From the NCBI RefSeq assembly GCF_013344685.1, contig NZ_CP050137.1, positions 3,837,001-3,901,000 of the forward strand: DNA of 64,000 bases, in the 5' to 3' direction. This document shows positions 15,549 through 25,385 of this stretch, piece by piece. Numbering within the stretch: position 1 is the first letter of the stretch; each line of letters opens with the position of its first letter. Under the pieces are notes generated by a model that saw nothing but the letters and a program-made list of their open reading frames with translations, had not been told where the DNA came from and ran no database searches. The translations under genes were made by a program, and so were the position numbers. This stretch comes from Sphingomonas sp. CL5.1. Lineage in GTDB: Bacteria > Pseudomonadota > Alphaproteobacteria > Sphingomonadales > Sphingomonadaceae.

Positions 15549-17993
15549 ATGGCGACGCGCGACGATCCGCTCGAAACATACAATCGCAAGCGCGATTTCT
15601 CGAAAACCCGCGAGCCGAAGGGGGAGCGCGGCACGCGGGGCGGCAACCTGTTCATCGTCCAGAAGCATGACGCGACGCGGCTCCACTGGGATTTCCGGCT
15701 GGAGATGGACGGCGTGCTGAAAAGCTGGGCGGTGACGCGCGGGCCGAGCCTCGATCCCGAGGACAAGCGCCTCGCGGTGCGCACCGAGGATCACCCGATG
15801 TCCTATGCCCGGTTCGAGGGCACGATCCCGAAGGGCGAATATGGCGGCGGCACCGTCATGCTGTGGGACGAGGGGACGTGGGAGCCGGTCGGCGGCAAGG
15901 ACCCGGCGAAGACGATCAAGCAGGGCCACCTCCATTTCATCCTCCACGGGCAGCGGATGAAGGGCGAATGGCTGCTGGTGCGGATGAAGGGCAAGCCGGG
16001 CGAACGCCATGAGAACTGGCTGCTCCGCAAGGTGGAGGACGCCCATGCCGGCGCATCGGGCGATCTGGTCGACAAGGCGCTGACCAGCGTCTCCAGCGGG
16101 CGGACGATGCTGGAGATCGCCGGGGGGAAGGACGCTCCCCCGGAGAAGAAGGGCAAGAGCCGCCGGAAGGGCAAGCTGCCCGCGTTCCGCGATGTGCAGC
16201 TCGCCACGCTGGTCGATCATGTCCCGGCCGGATCGGGCTGGCTGCACGAGGTGAAATATGACGGCTATCGCGCGCTGATCGCCGTCTCCGGCGCGGAAGC
16301 GCGCGCCTATACCCGGCACGGGCTGGACTGGTCGGACCGGTTCGCGCCGATCGTTGAGGCCTTCGCCGGACTCGGCATCGGCGCCGCGCTGGTCGACGGC
16401 GAGGTGGTGGCGTTCGACGGCGAGGGGCGGCCCAGCTTCTCCGCGCTGCAAAACGCGCTGAAGCACGGCGGCGAGCTGCATTATTTCGCCTTCGACCTGC
16501 TGGAGCAGGACAGCGAGGACCTGACGAAGCTGGGCAATGCGGAGCGCAAGGAACGGCTCGCCGCGCTGCTCGGGGGCGCCCGCCCGCCGATCCATTATGC
16601 CGAGCATCTCTCCTCCGGCGGGGAGGAATTGTTCGCCCGGCTGTGCCGCGAGGGATATGAGGGCGTCGTCTCCAAGCGCGCCGCCGCGCCCTATCGCGGC
16701 ACGCGCACGCGCGACTGGCTGAAGGTGAAATGCACCCGGCGGCAGGAGTTCGTCATCATCGGCCATATCGAGAGCGACCGGCCGGGGCGCGACCTGCGCA
16801 GCCTCGCGCTCGGTCTCTATGACGGCGCGGCGCTGCGCTACGCCGGGCGGGTCGGCACCGGCTTCGACGCCGACACGCGCGAGATGCTGCTGGCGAAGCT
16901 GAAGCCGCTCGCGCGCAAGACCGCGCCGACCGACGTGCCGCGCGCCGCCGCGCGCGGGGTGAAATGGGTCGATCCGGTGCTGGTGGCGGAGGTCGCCTTC
17001 GCCGAATTCACCGCCGATCATGTCGTCCGCCACGCCAGCTTCCTCGGGCTGCGCGAGGACAAGGAGGCGCGCGAGGTGGTGCCGGAAAGCCCCGCCGCCG
17101 CTCCCGGCGACGATCCGCCCGGCAAGGCGCCCTTCGGCGTCACCATCACCCACCCGGAGCGCGTGATCTATCCCGGCACCGGCGTCACCAAGGGCGACCT
17201 CGCGGCCTATTACGCCCGCCTTGCCGAGCCGATGCTGCAATGGCTGGCGGGCCGCCCGGTCAGCCTTGTCCGCTGCCCGCAGGGGCGCGCGAAGCAATGT
17301 TTCTTCCAGAAGCACGATTCCGGCGCGTTCGGCGACAAGGTCGATCACGTCCCGATCCGCGAGAAGGACGGCGACGTGGAGGATTATATCGTGGTGAACC
17401 ACGGCGCGGGGCTGCTCACCTGCGTGCAGATGAACACGATCGAGTTCCACGGCTGGGGGGCGAAGGCGAGCGACGTCGAGCATCCCGACCGCATGGTGTT
17501 CGATCTCGATCCCGAGGAGGGGCTGGACTTCGCCGAGGTGCGCCGCGCGGCGGTGCAGCTCCGCGACCTGCTCGGCGAGATGGGGCTGGCGAGCTTCCCG
17601 ATGGCGACCGGCGGCAAGGGCGTCCACGTCATCGTCCCGCTGGACGCCACCGCCGACTGGCCGACCGTGAAGGACTTCGCCAGCCGCTTCGCCCGCGCCG
17701 TGGCCGAGGCGCACCCCAGGCGCTTCACCGCCAACATGCGCAAGGCGGAACGGCGAGATCGGATATTCCTCGACTGGCTACGCAACGAACGCGCCGCGAC
17801 CGCCGTCCTCCCCTATTCCGCCCGCGCGCGGGAGATCGCCAGCGTCGCCGCGCCGATCACCTGGCGCGAGCTGGAGACGCTGGAAAACGCCCGCCCCTTC
17901 ACCATCGCCGACGCCGCCCATCTCTTGGAGCGCGCGCAGGGCCGCGACCTGCGCGATTGGTGCGTCGCGGCGCAGCACCTTCCCGACGTATAG
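15549..17993 (+). CDS. ligD: multidomain DNA ligase D (PE-LIG-POL)
   Basis: An 814-residue NHEJ enzyme. The 3'-phosphoesterase domain (about 1-190) shows His40, Asp41 and His46 in KHDATRLHWDFRLE. The ATP-dependent ligase domain (about 210-510) has the adenylated Lys236 in EVKYDGYR. The primase-polymerase domain (about 525-810) carries the metal site FDLDPEEG. The domain order PE-LIG-POL differs from the mycobacterial POL-PE-LIG order and matches proteobacterial LigD. It is translated with Ku and ends and repairs broken chromosomes, probably in stationary phase. Confidence 0.96.
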   Translation: MATRDDPLETYNRKRDFSKTREPKGERGTRGGNLFIVQKHDATRLHWDFRLEMDGVLKSWAVTRGPSLDPEDKRLAVRTEDHPMSYARFEGTIPKGEYGGGTVMLWDEGTWEPVGGKDPAKTIKQGHLHFILHGQRMKGEWLLVRMKGKPGERHENWLLRKVEDAHAGASGDLVDKALTSVSSGRTMLEIAGGKDAPPEKKGKSRRKGKLPAFRDVQLATLVDHVPAGSGWLHEVKYDGYRALIAVSGAEARAYTRHGLDWSDRFAPIVEAFAGLGIGAALVDGEVVAFDGEGRPSFSALQNALKHGGELHYFAFDLLEQDSEDLTKLGNAERKERLAALLGGARPPIHYAEHLSSGGEELFARLCREGYEGVVSKRAAAPYRGTRTRDWLKVKCTRRQEFVIIGHIESDRPGRDLRSLALGLYDGAALRYAGRVGTGFDADTREMLLAKLKPLARKTAPTDVPRAAARGVKWVDPVLVAEVAFAEFTADHVVRHASFLGLREDKEAREVVPESPAAAPGDDPPGKAPFGVTITHPERVIYPGTGVTKGDLAAYYARLAEPMLQWLAGRPVSLVRCPQGRAKQCFFQKHDSGAFGDKVDHVPIREKDGDVEDYIVVNHGAGLLTCVQMNTIEFHGWGAKASDVEHPDRMVFDLDPEEGLDFAEVRRAAVQLRDLLGEMGLASFPMATGGKGVHVIVPLDATADWPTVKDFASRFARAVAEAHPRRFTANMRKAERRDRIFLDWLRNERAATAVLPYSARAREIASVAAPITWRELETLENARPFTIADAAHLLERAQGRDLRDWCVAAQHLPDV

Positions 17994-18012
17994 GGCGCGG
18001 TGAACAAATCAC

Positions 18013-18059
18013 GCCCCGGCCGCGTTCTCGATAACATCCACTTCTGATCCGGCCGGGGC
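18013..18059. repeat. 10-bp inverted repeat upstream of egtB
   Basis: The arms GCCCCGGCCG (18013-18022) and CGGCCGGGGC (18050-18059) are separated by 27 bp in the 74-bp ligD-egtB gap. It could fold in RNA as an attenuator, or be chance in GC-rich DNA. There is no T run. Confidence 0.3.
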
Positions 18060-18067
18060 TACACTTC

Positions 18068-19339
18068 ATGATGATCGAAAGCAGCGCAAGGGAAAGCCGC
18101 GTCACACACGACGCGTTGTCGCTCGCCGAACGATATGTGGCGGTGCGCGCGTTGACCGCCGCACTGGCGGAGCCGCTGTCCGACGCCGACGCCACCGTCC
18201 AGTCGATGGAGGATGCCTCCCCCGCCAAATGGCATCTCGCCCATACGACGTGGTTCTTCGAGACGTTCGTGCTGCGTGATTTCGTCCCCGGCCATCGGCT
18301 GTACGACGAGCGTTTCCCCTTCCTGTTCAACAGCTATTACGAGGCCGAGGGGCAGCGCCACCAGCGCGCGCGGCGCGGGATGCTAACGCGCCCGACGCTC
18401 GACGGGATACGCGCCTATCGCGCGGCGATCGACGAAGCGCTGCTCGACGCGCTGCCTGATCTCCCCCCGAAGGCGCAAGACCTCGTGCGGCTTGGCTGCC
18501 AGCATGAGGAGCAGCATCAGGAACTGTTGCTGACCGATATTCTCCACCTGTTCTCCGAAAACCCGATCGAGCCGGCGCTATGGCCGTCGAGCCATCGTCG
18601 GCCCGCCGCGCTGCCCGCGCCCATCGGCTGGATCGAGCACCCCGACGGCGAGGCGTGGATCGGGCATGACGGCGACGGTTTCTCCTTCGATTGCGAAGGC
18701 CCGCGTCACCGCACCTTGCTCGCACCGCACGCGATCGCCGACCGTCCCGTCACCAATGGCGAATGGGCCGATTTCATCGCCGACGGCGGCTATGAGACGT
18801 CGGCGCACTGGCTGTCGGACGGCTGGGCGTGGGTCCGGCGGGAGGGAATCGCCGCGCCGCTCTATTGGGAGCGCAGCGACGGGATATGGACGCGCTTCGG
18901 GCTGGACGGACGCCAGCCGCTCGATCTCGCCGCGCCGGTGACGCACGTCAGCTTCTACGAGGCCGATGCCTATGCGAGTTGGGCCGGCGCGCGGCTGCCG
19001 ACCGAGGCGGAATGGGAAGCCGCCGCGGGCCGGCACAATCCGTGTGGCGGCAATCTGCTCGATGCGCCGGGGCCTGTCGAGCCGCGTCCATCCGCCGGGC
19101 CGGCCTTCTTCGGCGACGTGTGGGAATGGACCGGCAGCGCCTATCGCCCCTATCCCGGCTTCAGGCCCGCCGCCGGCGCGGTCGGCGAATATAACGGCAA
19201 GTTCATGTCCGGGCAGTTCGTGCTGCGCGGGGGATCGTGCGCCACGCCACGCGGGCACGTCCGGGCGAGCTACCGCAATTTCTTCTATCCGCACCAACGC
19301 TGGCAATTCACCGGCGTCCGGCTGGCGAGCGACCGGTGA
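18068..19339 (+). CDS. egtB: ergothioneine biosynthesis sulfoxide synthase EgtB
   Basis: A 423-residue non-heme iron enzyme coupling a thiol donor to hercynine. The N-terminal DinB-like four-helix domain holds the three-His iron site: His59 (WHLAHTTW) and His146/His150 (HEEQHQE). The C-terminal formylglycine-generating-enzyme-like domain (about 200-420) includes GDVWEWTGSAY and FVLRGGSCATP. The TGATG junction overlaps egtD by 1 nt. No egtA, egtC or egtE gene is adjacent, consistent with an EgtB type using cysteine directly or with genes elsewhere. Confidence 0.95.
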   Translation: MMIESSARESRVTHDALSLAERYVAVRALTAALAEPLSDADATVQSMEDASPAKWHLAHTTWFFETFVLRDFVPGHRLYDERFPFLFNSYYEAEGQRHQRARRGMLTRPTLDGIRAYRAAIDEALLDALPDLPPKAQDLVRLGCQHEEQHQELLLTDILHLFSENPIEPALWPSSHRRPAALPAPIGWIEHPDGEAWIGHDGDGFSFDCEGPRHRTLLAPHAIADRPVTNGEWADFIADGGYETSAHWLSDGWAWVRREGIAAPLYWERSDGIWTRFGLDGRQPLDLAAPVTHVSFYEADAYASWAGARLPTEAEWEAAAGRHNPCGGNLLDAPGPVEPRPSAGPAFFGDVWEWTGSAYRPYPGFRPAAGAVGEYNGKFMSGQFVLRGGSCATPRGHVRASYRNFFYPHQRWQFTGVRLASDR

Positions 19340-20319
19340 TGCTGAAGCGCGACGACGATCTCGCGCCGGCACTGGCCGCCGCCGATCCGGCATTCCGCGC
19401 GGATGTGATCGCCGGGCTGACCCGCCGCCCGCGCGCCATCCCCGCGCGCTGGTTCTATGACCGACGCGGATCGGCGCTGTTCGAGGAGATCACGCGGCTC
19501 CCCGAATATTATCCGACGCGCACCGAAACGGCGCTGCTCCAGGCAATCAGCGGCGAGGTCGCGCATCTCGTCGGCGACGGCCGCGCGGTGATCGAGTTCG
19601 GCTCGGGCTCGTCGGGCAAGACGCCGATCCTCCTCGAAGCCGTCTCCGCCTCCGCTTATGTGCCGATCGACATATCGGCCGAGTTCCTGCGCGAATCCTC
19701 CCGCGCGCTCGCGATGCGCTTTCCCGACCTGCCGGTCCATCCGCTCGCGGCGGACTTCACCGGGCCGGTTGCACTACCGCCGATCGTGGGCGAGCGGCCG
19801 AAGCTGGGCTTCTTCCCCGGATCGACAATCGGTAATCTCGCCCCCTTCGCCGCCGTCGACCTGTTGCGCATGATGCGCCGGTCGCTCGGCGAGGGCGCGA
19901 TGCTGCTGATCGGAATGGATCGGATCAAGGACCAGGCAACGCTGGAGCACGCCTATGACGACGCGGCCGGCGTCACCGCCGCGTTCAATCTCAACCTGCT
20001 GGAGCGCATCAACCGCGAGCTGCAAGGCAGCATCCCGGTCGACGCCTTCCGCCACCGCGCGAACTGGAACGCCGACCGCGCGCGCATCGAGATGCACCTC
20101 GCAGCGACGCGCGACATCGCCTTCACCGTCGCCGGCCGCCCCTTCACCATGGCGCAGGGCGAGACCATCCACACCGAGAACAGCCACAAATACGGTTCGC
20201 ACGACGCGCGGTTGCTGCTGCGCGCGGGCGGCTGGACGCCGGTCGCGGAATGGACGGACCCCGATGACCTGTTCGCCGTCCATCTCGCGGAAGCGCAGCC
20301 CCCGCGACCTGCGCCATGA
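19339..20319 (+). CDS. egtD: L-histidine N-alpha-methyltransferase EgtD
   Basis: A 326-residue SAM-dependent methyltransferase making hercynine from histidine, the first step of ergothioneine synthesis. The SAM loop VIEFGSGSSGKT and the family signature FFPGSTIGNL are present, as is ENSHKY near the C-terminus. The start ATG shares one base with the egtB stop, so the genes are translationally coupled. Ergothioneine is a redox buffer, fitting the oxidative chemistry encoded to the right. It ends 3 bp from the convergent monooxygenase gene. Confidence 0.96.
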   Translation: MLKRDDDLAPALAAADPAFRADVIAGLTRRPRAIPARWFYDRRGSALFEEITRLPEYYPTRTETALLQAISGEVAHLVGDGRAVIEFGSGSSGKTPILLEAVSASAYVPIDISAEFLRESSRALAMRFPDLPVHPLAADFTGPVALPPIVGERPKLGFFPGSTIGNLAPFAAVDLLRMMRRSLGEGAMLLIGMDRIKDQATLEHAYDDAAGVTAAFNLNLLERINRELQGSIPVDAFRHRANWNADRARIEMHLAATRDIAFTVAGRPFTMAQGETIHTENSHKYGSHDARLLLRAGGWTPVAEWTDPDDLFAVHLAEAQPPRPAP

Positions 20320-20322
20320 CAC

Positions 20323-21858
20323 CTATTCGGCGGCAACCGCCTCACGCGGCGCGGGTGCGCCGTCGTAAAGGAACGCCGCATCGTTCAGGTCGATATGCGG
20401 GAAGGCATCTTTTTCCGCCCAATAATCCTGATTGTGCCGCCATTCGGGCTTGTCGCCACGACGCGGCATCGCGTCGATCCCGCGCATCAGATAACCGGGA
20501 TTGAAATTGTCCGCCTCGATCCACGGCAGGATCGCCATGCCACGATCCTCCGGCCGCAGCGCGATCTCGACCTTCCTCGCGCCGATCTCGTCCATATGGT
20601 TGAGCAGAGCGCAGACGAAATCGCCCATCATGTCGACGCGCAGCGTCCAGCTCGCGCGGAAATAGCCCATGACCCATACGAAATTGGGCACGCCGGTCAT
20701 CATCATGCCGCGATAGGTGACCGTCTGCGCCCAATCGACGCGTTTTCCGTCCACCTCGAACGGGATGCCGCCCATCACTGACAGGTTGAAGCCGGTCGCC
20801 GCGACGATGATGTCCGCCTCGATCTCCTCGCCGCTGCTCGTCCGCACGCCCTTCTCGGTGAAGCGATCGATCGTGTCGGTGACGACCGTGACCTTGCCCG
20901 ACACTGCCGCGCGGAAGATGTCGCCATCCGGGCAGAAGGCCAGCCGCTGCTGCCACACGCGATAGCGCGGGGTGAAATGCGGCTCGAACTGGAAATCCGG
21001 CTTGCCGGTGAAGGCGCGGACCAGTTCCTTCAGGTCCTCGAACACCTGCTCCGGCTCGGTCTGGCAACGGCGGGTGAGCTGGTCCTGGTCGAACATGACC
21101 TGCGCGCGCACGACGCGGTGGATCGTCGGTTCGTCCACCCCGATCTCGCGCAGCCGGTCGGCCAGTTCGTTCTTGTTCTCGCTGCAATAGAAATAGGTCG
21201 GCGAGCGCTGGAGCATCGTCACATGCGCGGCCTTTTCGGCGAAGGCGGGGATGACTGTCGCCGCCGTCGCGCCCGATCCGATCACCAGGATGCGCTTGCC
21301 CGCATAATCGATCGCCGGGTCCCAGAGCTGGGCATGGATGAAGCGCCCCTTGTAATCCGACAGCCCCGGCCAGTCGGGGACGTAGGGCTTCTCATGGTCG
21401 TAATAGCCCTGGCAACCCCACAGGAAGCCGGCCGTGAAGGTGACGGTGGCGCCGTCCGAGTTGCGCACCGCCTCGACCGTCCAGCGATCGTCTTCGCTCG
21501 ACCAGTTGCACGAGACGATGCGGTGGCCGTAGCGGATATGCTCGCCGATGCCGTTCTCTTCGATCACCTCGCCGAGATATTTGAGGATTTCCGCCCCGCT
21601 CGCGATCGGCGCGCCGACCCAAGGCTTGAAGCGATAGCCGAAAGTGTAGAGATCGGAATCGGAACGGACGCCGGGATATTTGTGCGTTTCCCAGGTGCCC
21701 CCGAACGTGTCCTTCATCTCGAGGATGACGTAGCTCTTGCCGGGGCACTGGTGTTGCAGGTGCCACGCCGAGCCGATGCCCGATATGCCCGCGCCGATGA
21801 TCAGCACGTCGACATGCGGGGCCGCCGCGCGCGCCGATCCGGTTGCCTCAACCATCAT
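20323..21858 (-). CDS. flavin-containing Baeyer-Villiger-type monooxygenase
   Basis: A 511-residue class B flavoprotein monooxygenase. The FAD-binding GAGISG is at residues 22-27 and the NADPH-binding GSGATA at 194-199. Between them YKGRFIHAQLW (169-179) matches the Baeyer-Villiger fingerprint FxGxxxHxxxW except for Tyr at the first position. Such enzymes turn cyclic or side-chain ketones into esters or lactones, for example in steroid and terpenoid catabolism. The open frame extends far upstream, but GGAAGG before ATG 21858 and the FAD motif location set the start. Divergent from the AraC regulator gene. Confidence 0.9.
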   Translation of the reverse strand: MMVEATGSARAAAPHVDVLIIGAGISGIGSAWHLQHQCPGKSYVILEMKDTFGGTWETHKYPGVRSDSDLYTFGYRFKPWVGAPIASGAEILKYLGEVIEENGIGEHIRYGHRIVSCNWSSEDDRWTVEAVRNSDGATVTFTAGFLWGCQGYYDHEKPYVPDWPGLSDYKGRFIHAQLWDPAIDYAGKRILVIGSGATAATVIPAFAEKAAHVTMLQRSPTYFYCSENKNELADRLREIGVDEPTIHRVVRAQVMFDQDQLTRRCQTEPEQVFEDLKELVRAFTGKPDFQFEPHFTPRYRVWQQRLAFCPDGDIFRAAVSGKVTVVTDTIDRFTEKGVRTSSGEEIEADIIVAATGFNLSVMGGIPFEVDGKRVDWAQTVTYRGMMMTGVPNFVWVMGYFRASWTLRVDMMGDFVCALLNHMDEIGARKVEIALRPEDRGMAILPWIEADNFNPGYLMRGIDAMPRRGDKPEWRHNQDYWAEKDAFPHIDLNDAAFLYDGAPAPREAVAAE

Positions 21859-22011
21859 CTGTCCTTCCGCCTCTCCTTGGGACGAGCTTGTGCCACCCCT
21901 CCTCATCATCATCGAAAGATGGGGCCGGATCGCGCGGGAGGGAAGATCGAATCGCGCCACATTTTTGACATGGCGCGCCAAACATGCTCGTCTACGTCGC
22001 GCTGGGCCGGG

Positions 22012-23073
22012 ATGGTGGAAATGATACCGCAATCGCTCTCCGCGGTGCGCTTGCCGACGCAAAGCGCGAGGATCATGCGAAGCTCGCTGCTGCGGCACGA
22101 TGTCTCGTGGAACGACATCTGCAAGGACGCGCGCGTCGAGGCGCTGGCGATCGAGCACCCCGGCGCCAAGATCTACGCCCGCGATGAATGGCGCCTCCAG
22201 ACCAGCGTGGCGAACGCGACCGCCGGCGATGCGCGGGCATGGTATGAGATGGGCAACCGCTATTGCCTGACGGCCTATGGCACATGGGGGCTGGCGCTGC
22301 TCTCCGCCGAGACAGTGGCGGATGCGGTGATGATCGCCACTTCCTATCAGGAGCTGACGTATTCGCTGTTGAGCTATAATCCGCTTCGCGACGGCGGCGG
22401 GACGATCCGCGGCCTCGTCGTCGATGAGAGCAACGTGCCGGAATCCCTGCGCGAATTCTGCCTGGTGCGCGATCTCGGCGCGCTGCGACGGATGCACGAC
22501 GGCATGATATCCGGTCCCTTCCCGTTCGAATCCGTCAGCCTGACGATCCCGAAGCCGGCCGGATGGGACGAGTTCGGGCGCGATTACGGCTGCCGTGTCG
22601 ACTTCGGCGCGGAGCGGACGATGTGGACCTTCGCCAGGGGCGCCGAAAGCCGTCGCCTGCCGATGGCCGATGCGATGTCCGCCGAAACCTACGTTGAGCA
22701 GTGCCGGCAGGAGGTCAATCGCGGCCGGCTCGCGCGCGATATCGGCGGCGCGCTGGCGGAGTTCCTGCGCGGCTGCAAGGGGCCGCAGCCATCCGTCGAG
22801 GAAGCGGCGCGCCATCTCGGCCTGTCGAAGCGCACGCTGAACCGCCGGCTCGCCGAGCAGAACCTCAACTTCAGCCTGATCCTCGACCAAAGCCGCCGGC
22901 AGCGTGCCGAAAAGCTGCTGCTGATGCGCGAAGGCATGTCGATCGAGACGATCGGCGAGATGCTGGGATATGCTGAAACGGCAAGCTTCACGCGCGCCTT
23001 CAAGCGATGGAACGGCACCGCGCCGCTCCGCTTCCGCAAGCTGCGTCTGGCGGATCTCCACGCCGCGCACTGA
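22012..23073 (+). CDS. AraC-family transcriptional regulator
   Basis: A regulator of about 353 residues with an N-terminal arabinose-binding-like domain, as in OruR/ArgR-type AraC proteins, and a C-terminal double helix-turn-helix from about 255 (VEEAARHLGLSKRTLNRRLAEQN and IGEMLGYAETASFTRAFKRWNG). The start is uncertain: in-frame ATG codons lie at 21970, 22012 and 22021, and 22012 is preceded by a purine-rich GGGCCGGG. Being divergent from the Baeyer-Villiger-type monooxygenase gene, with a 150-bp gap, suggests it controls that gene. Confidence 0.87.
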   Translation: MVEMIPQSLSAVRLPTQSARIMRSSLLRHDVSWNDICKDARVEALAIEHPGAKIYARDEWRLQTSVANATAGDARAWYEMGNRYCLTAYGTWGLALLSAETVADAVMIATSYQELTYSLLSYNPLRDGGGTIRGLVVDESNVPESLREFCLVRDLGALRRMHDGMISGPFPFESVSLTIPKPAGWDEFGRDYGCRVDFGAERTMWTFARGAESRRLPMADAMSAETYVEQCRQEVNRGRLARDIGGALAEFLRGCKGPQPSVEEAARHLGLSKRTLNRRLAEQNLNFSLILDQSRRQRAEKLLLMREGMSIETIGEMLGYAETASFTRAFKRWNGTAPLRFRKLRLADLHAAH

Positions 23074-23316
23074 GGACGGCGATATCCGGGCGACAGGGAG
23101 GGGAAAGGCTCGACAGGAATCGTCTCGTTATTCCGAAATTGTTACAAGCGCCGGCCATTCGCGACGTCCGGCGAGATGTTCCTCGCGCCGGTCGCCACCT
23201 ATCCTGTCGCCAAGATGGAAGGATCCGGGCCCGCATCACGACCTCCTCCATTTGGAGCAGGTGCGCGACACGCGGCGACGTTACGCTCTCGCTCCTTAAC
23301 GAGAGGATGGGCATCG

Positions 23317-24081
23317 ATGGGCATGTTCGAAGGCAAGGTGGCGCTGGTCACGGGCGCCGCGTCAGGGATCGGGGCGGCCACGGCGCAGCGCTTCGCGCAA
23401 GAGGGCGCGGCGGTGATCGTCGTCGATATGAACCGCGACGGCGCGGAAGCGGTCGCCGAACTGATCCGCGCGAGCGGCGCCCAGGCACACGGTGTCTCGG
23501 CGGACATCTCGCGCGCGGAAGACAATACGGCGATGGTGCGCGCGGCGATCGACACATTCGGCGCGCTCGACGTCGCCTATCTCAACGCCGGCGCCTATGC
23601 CCAACTTTCCTTCGAGGAACATGACGAGGCGACGTTCGACCGCATGGTCGCGATCAACCTCAAGGGCGCGTATCTCGGGCTGAAGGCGGTGCAACCCGCG
23701 CTGTCGCGCGGCGGGGCGGCGGTCGTCACCGCATCGACCTCCGGCGTGATCGGGCTGAGCGTCGCCGCCGCCTATAGCGCGGCCAAGCATGGGGTGATCG
23801 GGCTGGTGCGATCCGCATCGCAAGCCTTTGCCGCAAGCGGCGCGCGCGTCAACGCGATCTGCCCCGGTCCGGTCGCCACCGCGATCCTGGGCGTGGAGGG
23901 GGTGCCGACCATCACCCCGGCGGATACGCTCGAAACGGTGCCCTATGCCGGGATGCTGTCGCCGCAGCATATCGCCGAGCTGGCGCTGTTCCTCGCCAGC
24001 CCGCGCTCGGGCGGGATCAACGGCCAGTATATGATCGCCGACGCCGGCTTCCTGGCCAGCTACCCGCCGATGCCGCAATAA
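23317..24081 (+). CDS. SDR family oxidoreductase
   Basis: A 254-residue classical short-chain dehydrogenase. The coenzyme motif TGAASGIG is near residue 12, the catalytic YSAAK is present, and Ser is in TASTSG. An acidic residue after the second beta strand (VVDMN) favours NAD(H). Upstream, CTCTCG/CGAGAG can form a small hairpin beside the ribosome binding site GAGAGG. It probably acts on a hydroxy or keto group of the same substrate as the neighbouring monooxygenase. Convergent with the sulfotransferase gene. Confidence 0.88.
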   Translation: MGMFEGKVALVTGAASGIGAATAQRFAQEGAAVIVVDMNRDGAEAVAELIRASGAQAHGVSADISRAEDNTAMVRAAIDTFGALDVAYLNAGAYAQLSFEEHDEATFDRMVAINLKGAYLGLKAVQPALSRGGAAVVTASTSGVIGLSVAAAYSAAKHGVIGLVRSASQAFAASGARVNAICPGPVATAILGVEGVPTITPADTLETVPYAGMLSPQHIAELALFLASPRSGGINGQYMIADAGFLASYPPMPQ

Positions 24082-24122
24082 GGGAGATAGCCGGGCCGCC
24101 GGACAGGAATATGCAGGCCGCT

Positions 24123-25292
24123 TCAGGCTCCCGGTTCGATAAACCGCGCGCGATAGGTCGCGAAGGGCCGGGCGACCTCGGCCTCGTCCAGCCCGAAATC
24201 CGCGAGTGTGTATCTGTGCGGCGCGCGATCCTCGCGCCTGTTGTGCTCGATCCATTGCGCCATGCCCGCGCGAACGTCCGGCGTGACCGCCACCCCGGCG
24301 GCGGCGAGCACGCGCTCGCCCTGACCGATCGGATCGGTGAGCAGATCGGGATAGCGCACGTCGATGAAATTGCGCCCGTCCACCGCGTCGCGCACCCGCA
24401 TGAAGCCATCGAGCAATTGCGCCAGCCGCGGCACCCAGAAACGCGCGACGCTCTCGCGGTCGATCGTGTTCGACACCATGCGGTACAGACTGTATTCCAT
24501 GCTGCAATAGGACGGCACCGTGGCGACCGGATCGCGGTGCGTCATGACGATGCGGGCTTCGGGGAACACCTCGATCACCGCATCGAGCGTCATCAGGTGC
24601 CCCGGCGTCTTGAGCACCCAGCGGGCGCCCTTGCGCGCCGGGTCCTGCCATTGCAGCGCTTGCAGTATCTGCTTCAGATCACGATAGCATTGCGCGCGGT
24701 CATGCTCCGTCAGCCAGTGCGCGAAGCCGGGGACATGGTATGTCCCTTCGATCATCGTGCTCGAATAGAGCTGGCCGAGAATGATGAGTTCCTCGTCCGG
24801 CTGGTCGAGGCTCATCGGGTGGATCGACATCAGGTCCGGGATATTGGCGACCATATAGTCGAGCAGCCCTTGTGCCGCCTGCCGCCGCGCTTCGGGACGT
24901 CCGCGCTCCTCACCGGGAAACGGTGCATAATTCTGCGCCTCGAACCAGCGCACGCCGGTCATCCCCGGCGCGGCGGCGAGCATCCGGTGGAGCATCGTGC
25001 TGCCGGTGCGCGGCAGGCCGACCACCACCGCCGCCGCCTCGACCTGCTCGTCGAGGATCTCGGGATGGCGCTTGACCAGATCGACATGGCGCAGGCGATT
25101 GACGAGGCCGTTGACGATCATCCCCCTCGCCACCGCCACGCCAGCAGCACTGAGTTGGGCTTCTCCGTTCAGCGACGGCACCAGTGCGTCGATATTGGCG
25201 AAGAACCAAGTGTCGCCAAAATCGTCCAGCCCGGTCTGCGCCCGCGCCTCGGCGACCAGCGCCTCACGATCGGGAACCCGCTCCTGACCCAC
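24123..25292 (-). CDS. sulfotransferase family protein (Sulfotransfer_3 type)
   Basis: A 389-residue PAPS-dependent sulfotransferase-like protein. The 5'-phosphosulfate loop GLPRTGSTMLHRML and the 3'-phosphate motif VMTHRDPVATVPS are clear. The GTG start at 25292 is preferred because AGGAG lies 7 nt before it; the ATG at 25310 would put that ribosome binding site inside the gene. Close homologues are frequent in sphingomonad and mycobacterial catabolic clusters, where the acceptor is usually unknown. Hydroxylated steroid or lipid is a guess from context. Confidence 0.85.
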   Translation of the reverse strand: MGQERVPDREALVAEARAQTGLDDFGDTWFFANIDALVPSLNGEAQLSAAGVAVARGMIVNGLVNRLRHVDLVKRHPEILDEQVEAAAVVVGLPRTGSTMLHRMLAAAPGMTGVRWFEAQNYAPFPGEERGRPEARRQAAQGLLDYMVANIPDLMSIHPMSLDQPDEELIILGQLYSSTMIEGTYHVPGFAHWLTEHDRAQCYRDLKQILQALQWQDPARKGARWVLKTPGHLMTLDAVIEVFPEARIVMTHRDPVATVPSYCSMEYSLYRMVSNTIDRESVARFWVPRLAQLLDGFMRVRDAVDGRNFIDVRYPDLLTDPIGQGERVLAAAGVAVTPDVRAGMAQWIEHNRREDRAPHRYTLADFGLDEAEVARPFATYRARFIEPGA

Positions 25293-25340
25293 ACCACCTC
25301 TCCTTCGCATATCAATAGAATATCAGCTATACATTCGTGA

Positions 25341-25354
25341 TATTCGTATGAATA
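25341..25354. promoter_or_regulatory. small palindrome upstream of the sulfotransferase gene
   Basis: TATTC-GTAT-GAATA lies in the AT-rich gap before the sulfotransferase start. TATTCGT is shared with the AT-rich motifs at 28264 and 44461. This is a weak operator candidate. Confidence 0.3.
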
Positions 25355-25385
25355 CATGGTATCAGCAGCGCAAGGACATGCAACC

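Noticed and set aside
21859..23070. Open frame extending the monooxygenase by about 400 residues upstream
   Set aside because: It is antisense to the AraC gene, lacks domain content, and the FAD motif plus ribosome binding site place the start at 21858.
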